Of a stretch of DNA of 64,000 bases, positions 1-8,818 are shown in pieces. The position numbers were made by a program, and so were the translations under genes. Source of the DNA: Kitasatospora sp. SolWspMP-SS2h (lineage in GTDB: Bacteria > Actinomycetota > Actinomycetes > Streptomycetales > Streptomycetaceae). Positions within the stretch are counted from its first letter, which is position 1. Each line of letters opens with the position of its first letter. Location of the stretch: positions 214,957 through 278,956 of the forward strand of contig NZ_QLLT01000009.1 in the NCBI RefSeq assembly GCF_003259315.1. The letters run 5' to 3'. The notes below the pieces were generated by a model that was given only the letters and a program-made list of their open reading frames with translations, did not search any database and had not been told where the DNA came from.

Positions 1-621
1 GGCGGCCCGGACGGCGGAGACGTCCAGGGTCAGCTTGACCTTCTCGCCGATCAGCACGCCGCCGGTCTCCAGTGCGGCGTTGTAGGTCAGGCCCCAGGAG
101 GTGCGGTCGACGGTGGTGCCGCCCTCGAAGCCGACCCGCTCGGCGCCGTACACGTCGGTGGCCGCGCCGGTGAACTCCAGGTCGAGGGCGACCGGGCGGG
201 TGGTGCCCTTGATGGTCAGGTCGCCGTGCAGGCGGTAGGTGTCGCCGTCGACCCGCTCGGCGGAGGTCGAGGTGAAGGTGATCTCCGGGTGCGCGGCGGC
301 GTCGAAGAAGTCGCCGGTGCGCAGGTGCTCGTCGCGCTGGGCCTGGCCGGTGCTGATCGAGGCGACCTTGATGACCAGTTCGGCGGTGGACGCGGCCGGG
401 TTCGAGCCGTCCAGGTGCAGCCGGCCCTCGTACTCGGCGAACTCGCCGCGGACGTTGGTGACCATGGCGTGCCGGACCGCGAAGCCGATCCTGGAGTGTG
501 CGGCGTCGATGGTGTAGTCGCCGGTCAGGTGGGCCAGGTCCGGGCCCTGGTCGGCGGCCGGAACGGTGGCGGTGGAGGTGGAAGTGGCGGCGGTGTTCTT
601 GCTGCGGTTGAAGATGCCCAT
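1..621 (-). CDS. YceI family protein (3' end cut by window edge)
   Basis: About 207 codons are visible and no stop is reached before base 1. The start is the ATG at 621. The N-terminus is a short MGIFNRSK leader followed by a Thr/Ser-rich linker. The rest follows the YceI beta-barrel pattern: a GDYTIDAAHSRIGF opening, VRHAMVTNVRGEF, a TSTSAERVDGDTYRLHGDLTIKG stretch and a late WGLTYN segment. YceI-like proteins are lipocalin-like barrels that bind polyisoprenoid lipids. There is no signal peptide, so a cytoplasmic form is likely, as in many streptomycete copies. The upstream region carries two palindromes, consistent with local repressor control. Family assignment is solid; the ligand is unknown. 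Confidence 0.9.
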   Translation of the reverse strand, partial: MGIFNRSKNTAATSTSTATVPAADQGPDLAHLTGDYTIDAAHSRIGFAVRHAMVTNVRGEFAEYEGRLHLDGSNPAASTAELVIKVASISTGQAQRDEHLRTGDFFDAAAHPEITFTSTSAERVDGDTYRLHGDLTIKGTTRPVALDLEFTGAATDVYGAERVGFEGGTTVDRTSWGLTYNAALETGGVLIGEKVKLTLDVSAVRAA

Positions 622-656
622 GGCTGCTCTCCTCGGGACGGGGATCGAAGCCTTTT

Positions 657-716
657 GTTGAGGCTTCAACTTGTTCACGTGGTTCACCGTACGCCGATGT
701 GGTTCAAGTTTCAACC
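657..716. promoter_or_regulatory. Palindromic operator-like sites upstream of the yceI gene
   Basis: Two inverted repeats lie 35-95 bases before the YceI start. At 657-670 there is a perfect GTTGA-GGCT-TCAAC. At 701-716 there is GGTTCAAGTTTCAACC, whose outer arms GGTT/AACC pair. Both share a GTTnAA-type half site, so they look like two sites for one dimeric regulator. YceI genes of actinomycetes are often controlled by MarR-type repressors, but no such gene is visible in this window, so the regulator is a guess. Confidence 0.4.
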
Positions 717-823
717 ATGATGGCGAAAGGTGAACCGGTTCGCCGGAAAACCGGGTGCGTCCGCCCGGGCCGCCGTCCAGACTGGCCGCCGGAACCCCGA
801 ACCCCCCCTCCCCCAGGAGAGCT

Positions 824-1888
824 GTGCAGTCCGCCGTCACCGTGTCGCCGTCCCAGGTCCCCGAGCTGCTGCTCGGACTCGCCACCGTGCGGCCGGTGTT
901 CCTCTGGGGCGCACCGGGCATCGGCAAGTCCTCGCTGGTCAACCAGTTCGCCGAGTCGCTCGGCCTGGAGTGCGTCTCGCTGCTCGGCACCCAGCTCGCC
1001 CCCGAGGACCTGATCGGCGTCCCGCAGATCACCCCCGAGGGCCGCTCCCGGTTCTGCCCGCCCGAGTCGATCGCCCGCGAGCAGCCGTACTGCCTGTTCC
1101 TGGACGAGCTGAACGCCGCCACCCCCGACGTGCAGAAGGCGTTCTACTCGCTGATCCTCGACCGCCGGATCGGGAGCTACGAGCTGCCGCCCGGCTCGAT
1201 CGTGATCGGCGCGGGCAACCGGGCCACCGACGGCGCGCTCGCCCGCCCGATGCCGTCCGCGCTGCTCAACCGCCTGGTCCACGTCCACCTGCGGGCCAGC
1301 TCCGACGACTGGCTCGGCTGGGCCGCCGGGCACGGCGTCCACCCGTGGATCACCGACCACCTGACCGACCGGCCCGACCACCTGTGGTCCGCCCCGCCGA
1401 AGACCGAGGAGCCGTTCTCCACCCCGCGCGCCTGGCACATGCTCTCCGACGCGCTGCACTCCTTCGGCCCCGGCCTCGACGAGGGCACCCTCAAGGTGCT
1501 CGCCCACGGCCTGCTCACCCCCGCCCACGCCGTCGCCTTCTGCGGCTACGCCAAGATCGTCCGCAACGCGTACGGGCTGGACGCGATCATGAAGGGCGAC
1601 GCCTCCTGGCCGCACCGGATCGAGGACCGCGACCTGCTCTACTACCTCGCCGACTCCTTCCGCGGCCGCCTGGTCAAGGAGCTGCCCGCCCGCAAGGAGC
1701 ACGCCTCGCCGACTGTCCGGCAGCACGCGTACCGCTCCAAGTCGCTGCTGGTGCAGCTCGCCGAGATCTCCGTCGAGGTCGCCCAGACCGTGATCGCCGA
1801 CGGGCCCGACGGCAACCCCGTGCTGCCGTCCTGGTTCCTGATCGAGGCCGCCCGCGACCTGCCCCGCCTGGTCGAGGCCCGCCGGTGA
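824..1888 (+). CDS. MoxR-family AAA+ ATPase
   Basis: This 354-residue protein has a Walker A loop GAPGIGKSS (residues 29-37), a Walker B/DE motif LFLDELNAA and a sensor segment IVIGAGNRATD. This is the MoxR/dynein-related AAA+ pattern of chaperone-like ATPases that act with VWA proteins. The chosen start is GTG 824, which follows AGGAG at 815-819; an in-frame ATG at 755 has no ribosome-binding site. The stop overlaps the GTG of the next gene (GTGA at 1885-1888), so the two are translationally coupled and probably form one ATPase/VWA machine. Confidence 0.9.
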   Translation: MQSAVTVSPSQVPELLLGLATVRPVFLWGAPGIGKSSLVNQFAESLGLECVSLLGTQLAPEDLIGVPQITPEGRSRFCPPESIAREQPYCLFLDELNAATPDVQKAFYSLILDRRIGSYELPPGSIVIGAGNRATDGALARPMPSALLNRLVHVHLRASSDDWLGWAAGHGVHPWITDHLTDRPDHLWSAPPKTEEPFSTPRAWHMLSDALHSFGPGLDEGTLKVLAHGLLTPAHAVAFCGYAKIVRNAYGLDAIMKGDASWPHRIEDRDLLYYLADSFRGRLVKELPARKEHASPTVRQHAYRSKSLLVQLAEISVEVAQTVIADGPDGNPVLPSWFLIEAARDLPRLVEARR

Positions 1889-3699
1889 GCCGCGCCCGCC
1901 GCCCCGCCGCCGAGCCCGCGAAGACCGACCCCGTCGAGGCCGCGTTCCTCGCGGGCCGGGCCAGGGTCGCCGGCAACCCCGCGCTCGCCGCCGTCCCCGC
2001 CGCGCTCTGCCGGCTGGACGAGCGGGACTGCCCGCTGCACCCCGCCACCGGCTGGGTCACCGCCGACTCGCACGGCAACCTGCACCACAACCGGCGCCGC
2101 CGCGCCGAACCCGAGGAGTGGGCCTGGGCCCTCGCCCACGCCCTGCTCCACCTCGGCTTCGGCCACCTCCCCGCCGAACGCGGCCCCCGCGTCCAGCCCG
2201 ACGCCGCCGGCCTCGCCGCCCGCTGCGCCGTCGTCAACCGCTTCCTCGCCACCTTCCCGATCGGCCGCGCCCCCGACGACCTGCCCGCCGGCTGGCCCGG
2301 CGGCGACGAGGAGGAACTCGCCGCCCGCTGGCGCCGCGACGGCGTCCCCGCCGAGTACCGGGCCTGCGGCACCGGCGGCGACCACCCCGACCAGCACCTG
2401 GAACGCTGGGGCGCCCACCAGGACCCGCCGGACTGGACCCTCGCCTTCGCCCACGCCCTCACCCGCACCGTCTCCGCCGCCATGGACGTCGCCGGGGGCC
2501 GCCGCGAGACCCACGACGGCGCCCGCCTCCCGCAGCGCCCCTGGGAACGCGCCCTCGGCTGGTTCGTCTCCAGCTACCCGCTGCTCGGCGGCCTCGCCGC
2601 CGGACTCACCCTGGTCGCCGACGCCGAACTCGCCCGCGCCCACGGCATCACCATCGCCGCCGTCAACGCCGAAGCGGGCGAGATCTACCTCAACCCGCTG
2701 CGCCACCACACCGACGAGGAGTGGCGCTTCGTCCTCGCCCACGAGATGCTGCACGCCGCCCTCCGCCACGGCGACCGGGCCGGCGGCCGCGACCCGTACC
2801 TGTTCAACGTCGCCGCCGACTACGTCATCAACGGCTGGCTGCTGGAGATGGACATCGGCGAGATGCCCGAAGGACTGCTCCACGACCCGGAGCTGAGGGG
2901 ACTCTCGGCCGAGGAGGTCTACGACCGGATCGCCCGCGACCAGCGCCGCCTGCGCCGCCTCGCCACCCTGCGCGGCAAGGGCCTCGGCGACATCCTCGGC
3001 GAACCCCTGCCCCGCACCGGCGGACGCGGCTACGTCGACCTGGACGACTTCTACCGGCGCGGCCTCCAGCAGGGCTTCGACCTGCACGTCCGCGACCGCG
3101 GCCTGCTGCCCGCCGGACTGGTCGACGAGATCCGCGCCCTGGCCCAGCCGCCGCTGCCCTGGGACGCCCGACTCGCCCGCTGGTTCGACGAGTTCGTCCC
3201 CCGCCCCGAACCGCTGCGCTCCTACGCCCGCCCCTCCCGCCGGCAGTCCGCCAGCCCCGACATCCCGCGCGCCGGACGCCACCACCCGGACGAGGAGACC
3301 CCGCGCCGCACCTTCGGCGTCCTGCTCGACACCTCCGGCTCGATGGACCGCGTCCTGCTCGGCAAGGCGCTCGGCGCGATCGCCTCCTACGCCGCCGCCC
3401 GCGACGTCCCCGCCGCCCGGGTCGTCTTCTGCGACGCCGCCCCCCACGACGCGGGCTACCTGCCGGTGGCCGAACTCGCCGGCCGGGTCCGGGTCCGCGG
3501 CCGCGGCGGCACCGTCCTGCAACCCGGCGTCGACCTGCTCGCCCGCGCCCCCGACTTCCCCGCCACCGCCCCGCTGCTGATCATCACCGACACCGACTGC
3601 GACGCCCTGCGCGTCCCGCGCCGCGAACACGCCTACCTCGTCCCGCGCGGCGCGACGCTGCCGTTCACCCCGCGGGGGCCGGTGTTCCACCTGCGCTGA
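1885..3699 (+). CDS. VWA-like domain protein with HExxH metallopeptidase motif (DUF2201 type)
   Basis: This 604-residue protein has two recognisable parts. In the middle, LAHEMLHAALRHGDR (H286-E287-M-L-H290) is an HExxH zinc-protease signature of the DUF2201 N-terminal type. Near the C-terminus, LLDTSGSMD (D482, S484, S486) is a MIDAS motif of a von Willebrand factor A domain. The family is usually encoded directly after a MoxR ATPase, as here. The inferred job is an ATPase-driven machine that binds and possibly cleaves or remodels partner proteins; no substrate is known. The start is the GTG that overlaps the upstream stop. Confidence 0.85.
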   Translation: MSRARRPAAEPAKTDPVEAAFLAGRARVAGNPALAAVPAALCRLDERDCPLHPATGWVTADSHGNLHHNRRRRAEPEEWAWALAHALLHLGFGHLPAERGPRVQPDAAGLAARCAVVNRFLATFPIGRAPDDLPAGWPGGDEEELAARWRRDGVPAEYRACGTGGDHPDQHLERWGAHQDPPDWTLAFAHALTRTVSAAMDVAGGRRETHDGARLPQRPWERALGWFVSSYPLLGGLAAGLTLVADAELARAHGITIAAVNAEAGEIYLNPLRHHTDEEWRFVLAHEMLHAALRHGDRAGGRDPYLFNVAADYVINGWLLEMDIGEMPEGLLHDPELRGLSAEEVYDRIARDQRRLRRLATLRGKGLGDILGEPLPRTGGRGYVDLDDFYRRGLQQGFDLHVRDRGLLPAGLVDEIRALAQPPLPWDARLARWFDEFVPRPEPLRSYARPSRRQSASPDIPRAGRHHPDEETPRRTFGVLLDTSGSMDRVLLGKALGAIASYAAARDVPAARVVFCDAAPHDAGYLPVAELAGRVRVRGRGGTVLQPGVDLLARAPDFPATAPLLIITDTDCDALRVPRREHAYLVPRGATLPFTPRGPVFHLR

Positions 3700-3734
3700 G
3701 ACGCGAGGGCGGGCGCACAGCCGAGGCGAAACCA

Positions 3735-3859
3735 GGGGTGCGGGGAACCGCGCGCGGCGGAAGCCGCACGTCCGCAGGATCGCGGCGAGGGCGGTCGGCC
3801 GCCGCTCCGCCGCGACCTCGCGGTGCGTGCCCGGTCGCTCGCGCGGTTCCCCGCGCCCC
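3735..3859. repeat. Inverted pair of a GC-rich intergenic motif
   Basis: The motif at 3735-3754 (GGGGTGCGGGGAACCGCGCG) recurs inverted at 3840-3859 with one mismatch, 85 bases away. Similar short elements are, as far as I recall, dispersed in streptomycete intergenic regions. The rest of the gap 3700-3992 holds GC-rich sequence, a partial direct repeat CCCCGCGCCCCCGGCT, and a GGAGG ribosome-binding site before the helicase gene. Confidence 0.45.
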
Positions 3860-3992
3860 CGGCTGCCGCGTTCCGATCGCGCGGCGGTCCTCCCCGCGCC
3901 CCCGGCTACCGCGCCCCCACCCGTGCGTTCCGGGGCGTGTCGGCGGGGCGACCTAAGCTGGAGGGTCCGCGCCCGATCCTCCGGAGGTCCCG

Positions 3993-6900
3993 ATGTACGT
4001 CCTGCACGCCCAGTGGCGGGCCGACGGGCGGCTCGGGGTGTGGGCGGAGGACGCCGGGGCGTTCCGGGGGCGGGCGGTGGAGGGCGCGCGGCACCCGTTC
4101 GCGTGCGCGGCGGGGGAGGTCGCGGAGCTGCTCGCGGCGGTCGGGCCCGGCCCGGCCTGGCTGGCGGAGCGCGGGGACGAGCGCTGGCTGACCCTGCGGC
4201 TGCCGACGCTCGGCTCGCGGCCGACGCCCTCGCCCGACCTCCCGGTGGGTTCCACGGCCGGGGGGCTGGAACTGCGGCCGTGGCGGGTCCCGGCGCTGCT
4301 GTTCGACCGGCCGGAGGCGGCGCAGCTGCTCGGCGAGCTGTTCGACCCGTACTGGCCCGGCAGCACCGTCGAGCTGCCCGGCGGCCGGGCGGCGGAGCTC
4401 GCGTACGGGGCGTCGCTGCGCTGGCTGACGGGCGTGCACGACCTGGCCTGGCGGCTGGCCGGGCGGGGGCGGGTGCTGCCCGCGCTGGTGGCGGAGCCCG
4501 GCGGGTGGGCGGCCCGCTGGCGGCCCGCGTTCGATGCGGCGGCCCGCCGGGAGGCCCGCGCGCTGGCGGCCGGGTGCCCGCCGGTCGCCCGCGCCGAGGA
4601 CGGCCACGAGCCCACCGGCGGCGCCCTGTTCGACACCGTGCTGGACGCGCTCACCGACCACGAGACCCGGGTCGCGCTCGGGCCCGACGCACCGGCGCCC
4701 CCCGGCGGGCCCGCCTGGGTCGCCGCCCTGCGCGGCCCGGACGCCCGGCTGCCCGCCCCGCCCGACCCGGCGCAGGTCGCCCGCCTCGCCGCCGCCGCGG
4801 CCGGCACCGGGCCGGAGGGCCGCCTCCGGCTGGCCTTCCGGCTCGCCGAACCGCTCGGCACCGCCGCCGACGACCCGGACGCCACCGTGGTGGACGAGAC
4901 CTGGCGGCTGGACGTGCTGCTCGGCCCGGTCGACCGGCCCTCGCTGCTGCTGCCCGCCGCCGAACTCTGGTCCGACGGGCCGGGCGCGGCGGCGCTGGCC
5001 CGGGCGGTGGACGACCCGACCGAGGCGTACCGCGCCGAACTCGACCGCGCCGCACGGGCGTTCCCCGCGCTGCGGGCCGCCCTGCACCGCACCCGCCCCA
5101 CCGGCCTCGACCTCGACCGGGCCGGGGCGCTGGCCTTCCTGCGCGACACCGCCCCCGCGCTCGCCGCCGCCGGGCACGGCGTGCTGCTGCCCGCCTGGTG
5201 GCACCGCCGCCCCCGGCTCGGCCTGGCCGCCACCGCGCGGGCCGCCCCCGTCCCCGGCTCCGTCCGGCGCGCCGCCCAGGCCGACCGGGACGCCGTCCTG
5301 GACTTCCACTGGCAGCTCGCCGTCGGACAACAGCCGCTCACCCGGCAGGAGTTGGACGAGATCGCGGCCGCCCAGGCGGGCCTGGTCCGGTTCCGCGGCC
5401 GGTGGATCGAGGTGGACGCCGCCCAGCTCGCCGCCGCCCTGCGCTTCCTCGCCGCCCGCCGCGACGACCCCCGGCTCGACGCCGCCGCCCTGCTCCGCCT
5501 CGCCCACGAGGACGGCGCCGTGGTCGACGGCCTCCCGGTCACCGCCGTGCACGCCGAGGGCCCGCTCGGCGACCTGCTGGCCGGCCGCCTCGGCCGCCTC
5601 CCCGGCGCGCACCGCACCCCGGCCCCGCCCGGCTTCACCGGCACCCTCCGCCCCTACCAGGAACGCGGGCTGGCCTGGCTGGACGCCCTCGGGCGGCTCG
5701 GCCTCGGCGCCGTGCTCGCCGACGACATGGGCCTCGGCAAGACCGTCCAGACCCTCGCCCTGCTCGCCCTCGAACACGCCCGCGGCGCCCGCGGCCCCGT
5801 CCTGCTGGTCTGCCCCACCTCGCTGGTCGGCAACTGGCGGCGCGAGGCCGCCCGGTTCGCCCCCCGGCTGCGGGTCCAGCTCCACCACGGCCCCGACCGG
5901 ACCCGGCCCGACCCCGCCGCCGACCTGGTGGTCACCAGCTACGGCGTCCTCCAGCGCGACGCCGCCGCGCTGCGCGCCGTGCACTGGCGCCGGGTCGTCG
6001 CCGACGAGGCCCAGCACGTCAAGAACCGGGCCACCCGGCAGTCCCGCGCGCTGCGCGCGCTGCGCTCCGGCCCCCGGATCGCGCTCACCGGCACCCCGGT
6101 CGAGAACCGCCTCGCCGAGCTGCACACCGTCCTCGACTTCGCCAACCCCGGCCTGTTCGGCACCCCCGAGGCCTTCCGCGAGCACTACGCCGTCCCCATC
6201 GAGCAGTCCGGCAACCGGGACGCCGCGGCCCGGCTCCAGCGGCTCACCGCGCCGTTCCTGCTGCGCCGGCTCAAGAGCGACCCCGAGATCGGCGGTCAGC
6301 TCCCCGCCAAGCAGGAGTTCACCGTCCGCTGCACCCTCACCCCCGAGCAGGCGGGCCTCTACCAGGCCGTCGTCGCCGACCTGCTCGACCGCCTCGGCGG
6401 CATCCGCGGCGTCGAACGCAAGGGCGCGGTGCTGGCCGCCCTCGGCCGACTCAAGCAGGTCTGCAACCACCCCGCCCAACTGCTGCGCGACACGTCGCCG
6501 TTGGGCGGCCGCTCCGGCAAGGTCGAGCGGCTGGTCGAACTGCTCCGGGAGGCCCTGGCGGCGGGCGACCGGGCGCTGGTCTTCACCCAGTACGCCGAGT
6601 TCGGCGCGCTGCTCCAGCCCCACCTGCGCCGCCGCCTCGGCACCCCCGTCCCCTACCTGCACGGCGGGCTCACCGCGCCGCGCCGCCAGGAACTCGTCGA
6701 CCGCTTCCAGGACCCGGACGGGCCCGGGGTGTTCCTGCTCTCGCTGAAGGCCGGCGGCACCGGGCTCAACCTCACCGCCGCGAACCAGGTCGTCCACCTC
6801 GACCGCTGGTGGAACCCGGCCACCGAGGACCAGGCCACCGACCGCGCCCACCGGATCGGGCAGCGCCGCGACGTCCAGGTCCGCACGCTGGTGTGCACCG

Positions 6901-7052
6901 GCACCATCGAGGAGCGCATCGCCGAACTGATCGACAGCAAGCGGGAGTTGGCCGAGTCGGTGGTCGGTTCCGGGGAGAGCTGGCTGACCGAGCTCCCCGC
7001 CGACCGGCTCCGCGAACTGCTCACCCTCTCCGCCGACGCCACCGGGGACTGA
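3993..7052 (+). CDS. SNF2-family DNA-dependent ATPase/helicase
   Basis: This 1019-residue protein has a long N-terminal region resembling the SNF2-associated (DUF3670-like) segment. A SNF2 ATPase core follows: motif I ADDMGLGKTVQT (from D577), DEAQ (D671-Q674), GTPVENR and FLLRRLKSD. The helicase C lobe ends with LSLKAGGTGLNL, WWNPATEDQATDRAHRIGQ and an IEERI tail. Enzymes of this type translocate on duplex DNA and remodel protein-DNA complexes. In streptomycetes the gene is normally followed by a SWIM zinc-finger gene; only a short remnant-like ORF follows here. The ATG is preceded by GGAGG. Confidence 0.92.
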   Translation: MYVLHAQWRADGRLGVWAEDAGAFRGRAVEGARHPFACAAGEVAELLAAVGPGPAWLAERGDERWLTLRLPTLGSRPTPSPDLPVGSTAGGLELRPWRVPALLFDRPEAAQLLGELFDPYWPGSTVELPGGRAAELAYGASLRWLTGVHDLAWRLAGRGRVLPALVAEPGGWAARWRPAFDAAARREARALAAGCPPVARAEDGHEPTGGALFDTVLDALTDHETRVALGPDAPAPPGGPAWVAALRGPDARLPAPPDPAQVARLAAAAAGTGPEGRLRLAFRLAEPLGTAADDPDATVVDETWRLDVLLGPVDRPSLLLPAAELWSDGPGAAALARAVDDPTEAYRAELDRAARAFPALRAALHRTRPTGLDLDRAGALAFLRDTAPALAAAGHGVLLPAWWHRRPRLGLAATARAAPVPGSVRRAAQADRDAVLDFHWQLAVGQQPLTRQELDEIAAAQAGLVRFRGRWIEVDAAQLAAALRFLAARRDDPRLDAAALLRLAHEDGAVVDGLPVTAVHAEGPLGDLLAGRLGRLPGAHRTPAPPGFTGTLRPYQERGLAWLDALGRLGLGAVLADDMGLGKTVQTLALLALEHARGARGPVLLVCPTSLVGNWRREAARFAPRLRVQLHHGPDRTRPDPAADLVVTSYGVLQRDAAALRAVHWRRVVADEAQHVKNRATRQSRALRALRSGPRIALTGTPVENRLAELHTVLDFANPGLFGTPEAFREHYAVPIEQSGNRDAAARLQRLTAPFLLRRLKSDPEIGGQLPAKQEFTVRCTLTPEQAGLYQAVVADLLDRLGGIRGVERKGAVLAALGRLKQVCNHPAQLLRDTSPLGGRSGKVERLVELLREALAAGDRALVFTQYAEFGALLQPHLRRRLGTPVPYLHGGLTAPRRQELVDRFQDPDGPGVFLLSLKAGGTGLNLTAANQVVHLDRWWNPATEDQATDRAHRIGQRRDVQVRTLVCTGTIEERIAELIDSKRELAESVVGSGESWLTELPADRLRELLTLSADATGD

Positions 7053-7057
7053 CCGCC

Positions 7058-7222
7058 ATGGACCTCCCGCTCGACCAGTGCCTCGACACCTTCTGGCACG
7101 GCGACTTCACCCTCCACGACCCGCCCCCGGCCCCGCCCGACCCGGCTCTCGCCGCCCTCGCCGACCCCGCCCCCGACCTGGCGGCGCTCCTCGCCCCGCT
7201 CTACCGGCGGCTGACCGAGTGA
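7058..7222 (+). CDS. Short ORF resembling the C-terminal tail of a SWIM zinc-finger protein
   Basis: This 54-residue ORF starts 5 bases after the SNF2 stop. It reads LDTFWHGDFTLHD, then a proline/alanine linker, then DLAALLAPLYRRL. This FW...LAPLY arrangement matches what I remember of the C-terminal part of COG4279 SWIM zinc-finger proteins, the usual downstream partner of this helicase. The CxCxnCxH SWIM motif and the long N-terminal part are absent. It could be a deletion remnant or a genuinely small partner peptide. The match is from memory and moderate at best. Confidence 0.5.
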   Translation: MDLPLDQCLDTFWHGDFTLHDPPPAPPDPALAALADPAPDLAALLAPLYRRLTE

Positions 7223-7246
7223 GACCCGCTCCGCGCTGCCGCGCCT

Positions 7247-8077
7247 TCACGGCCGGTCGAGGAACTCCCTCACCAGGGAGGCGAATGCGGCCGGTTCCTC
7301 CACCCAGGGCCGGTGGCCGACCTCGGGCAGGACGGCGAGGCGGGCGCGGGGGTGGAGGGCGGCGGCCAGCCTCGCCGGGGCGGTGCCGATCAGCCCGTCC
7401 CGGCCGCCGGCCACCACCAGGACCGGCGCCGGCACCGGCCGGCCCCCGGCCAGGTCCGCGCCCGCGTAGAACGCGTCCCGCATCCAGGGCGCGGCCGGCG
7501 CCGCCTCCGGGGCGAACGCCGCGTCGCGGGCCGTCCCGTCCCAACGGCCCCAGAAGAACGGCGTGATCCGCCGGGCCAGCTCCGCCGGGTCGCCCGTGCC
7601 ACCGGCCAGCAGGGCGTCCGCCTCGGCCGCGTCCGGGTACCAGGGCTCCGCCGAACGCGCGGCCCGGATGGCGGCGAGCTCCGCCGGATCCGGCTCCCGG
7701 GCCGCCCGGCCGACCGGGGTGACCAGCACCAGCGACCGGACGCGGTGTGGGAACTCGGCGGCGTAGCGCTGCGCGGTGAGCGCCCCCGCCGAGTGCCCGA
7801 GCAGGTCGACGCGCTCCGCCCCGAGGTGCTCCCGGAGGGCCTCCACGTCCGCGGCCTGGGCGCCGAACGCGCAGCTCGCCCGGTCGGCGGGCACCGCCGA
7901 CCGGCCGCAGCCCCGGGGGTCGAGCCGGACCAGCCCCCGGTGTGCGTCCAGCCCGCCGAGGGTGCCGAGGTAGCCGGAGCCCATGCCGGGGCCGCCGGGG
8001 ATCGCCACCAGCGGCGCGCCGTCGCCGGACCGCTCGTAGTGCAGGGCGGTCCCGTCGTGTCCGTGGAAGATCGTCAT
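7247..8077 (-). CDS. Alpha/beta hydrolase, proline iminopeptidase-like
   Basis: This 276-residue protein has the oxyanion-hole segment IPGGPGMGS, the nucleophile elbow GHSAG (S96), an acid in AGGRDG (D227) and the catalytic histidine in EVGHRPW (H255). GGPG near the N-terminus and the cap layout are typical of the S33 peptidase/TAP-like branch of the fold. The start is ATG 8077; the reading frame stays open upstream but codes for low-quality sequence. The gene converges on the SNF2 unit with only 24 bases between stops. The substrate cannot be told from sequence. Confidence 0.88.
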   Translation of the reverse strand: MTIFHGHDGTALHYERSGDGAPLVAIPGGPGMGSGYLGTLGGLDAHRGLVRLDPRGCGRSAVPADRASCAFGAQAADVEALREHLGAERVDLLGHSAGALTAQRYAAEFPHRVRSLVLVTPVGRAAREPDPAELAAIRAARSAEPWYPDAAEADALLAGGTGDPAELARRITPFFWGRWDGTARDAAFAPEAAPAAPWMRDAFYAGADLAGGRPVPAPVLVVAGGRDGLIGTAPARLAAALHPRARLAVLPEVGHRPWVEEPAAFASLVREFLDRP

Positions 8078-8132
8078 GACCCCGGATGGTGGCACGCCCC
8101 GCCCGGACGCGACAGGCGATTCCACGGTGCGG

Positions 8133-8288
8133 TCAGCGCAGGCCGTGACCGACGAGCGCCGCACGCAGGCCGCCCGCGCCGCGGTGCTGGTGGACGTGCA
8201 TGCCGAGGTCGCGGGCGGCGGCGAGGTGACCGGCGGTGTCGTCGACGAACAGGCGGCGCCGCGGCGGGACGCCGGCCGGTTCGGCCAC
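8133..8288 (-). pseudogene. C-terminal fragment of a HAD-like hydrolase
   Basis: Reading leftward from a GTG at 8288 gives about 51 codons ending at the stop 8133-8135. They contain LFVDDTAGHLAAARDLGM followed by HxHRG and a terminal LRAAL. VDD followed by AAR-LGM is HAD motif IV plus the usual C-terminal helix. Motifs I to III are missing, and an in-frame TAG lies just upstream. The piece therefore looks like the remnant of a HAD phosphatase whose 5' end was lost, probably when the XRE/HbhA block came to lie next to it. It fills the otherwise empty 8078-8320 gap. Confidence 0.6.
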
Positions 8289-8320
8289 CGAGCGGCGCGC
8301 TCGCCGGCGCTAGCGGGCTG

Positions 8321-8334
8321 CTTGCAATTGCAAG
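8321..8334. promoter_or_regulatory. Perfect palindrome CTTGCAATTGCAAG before the XRE gene
   Basis: A 14-base perfect palindrome lies 22 bases before the ATG at 8357, in the expected core-promoter position. It is AT-rich against a very GC-rich background. It is a likely operator for the XRE regulator encoded immediately downstream (autoregulation). This is inference from position and symmetry. Confidence 0.6.
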
Positions 8335-8356
8335 CGGGGCGGTGCACACTGCCCGT

Positions 8357-8731
8357 ATGGCGTCACTGAACGTGGGCTCGCTGGGCGAGTACATCCGGGA
8401 GCAGCGGCGGAGCGCGCAGTACTCGTTGCGGCAGCTGGCCGAGGTGGCCGGGGTGTCCAACCCGTACCTGAGCCAGATCGAGCGCGGGCTGCGCAAGCCC
8501 AGCGCGGAGATCCTCCAGCAGATCGCCAAGGCGTTGCGGATCTCGGCGGAGACGCTGTACGTGCAGGCCGGGATCCTGGAGGAGCGGGACGGCGAGGGGC
8601 CGGGGCTGCGGGCCGCGATCCTGGACGATCCGCTGATCAACGAGCGGCAGAAGCAGGCCCTGCTGTCGGTGTACGAGGCATTCCTGAAGGAGAACCAGGC
8701 CGCCCGTCCGCCGGACCCCGCCCCCGCGTGA
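8357..8731 (+). CDS. XRE-family HTH regulator, Rv0474-like
   Basis: This 124-residue protein has an N-terminal helix-turn-helix (LGEYIREQRRSAQYSLRQLA, then AGVSNPYLSQIERGLRKPS) and a short C-terminal helix region. Gene order (XRE regulator, HbhA-like protein, DUF2516 membrane protein) is the order of M. tuberculosis Rv0474-Rv0475-Rv0476, which supports orthology with Rv0474. It probably controls itself, and perhaps the next two genes, through the palindrome at 8321-8334. ATG 8357 fits the family's usual N-terminus. Confidence 0.85.
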   Translation: MASLNVGSLGEYIREQRRSAQYSLRQLAEVAGVSNPYLSQIERGLRKPSAEILQQIAKALRISAETLYVQAGILEERDGEGPGLRAAILDDPLINERQKQALLSVYEAFLKENQAARPPDPAPA

Positions 8732-8818
8732 CCAGAGCCGACCGAACGACCAGACCTGCGTGACCGACGCCCCGCGCGACCCGACCGCGCGGCGGCACCC
8801 CGACCGGGAGGAACCGAC

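Noticed and set aside
704..6851. Very long minus-strand open frames opposite the MoxR, VWA and SNF2 genes
   Set aside because: They are by-products of GC-rich third positions of the plus-strand genes; they have Arg/Pro/Gly/Val-rich composition and no family motifs.
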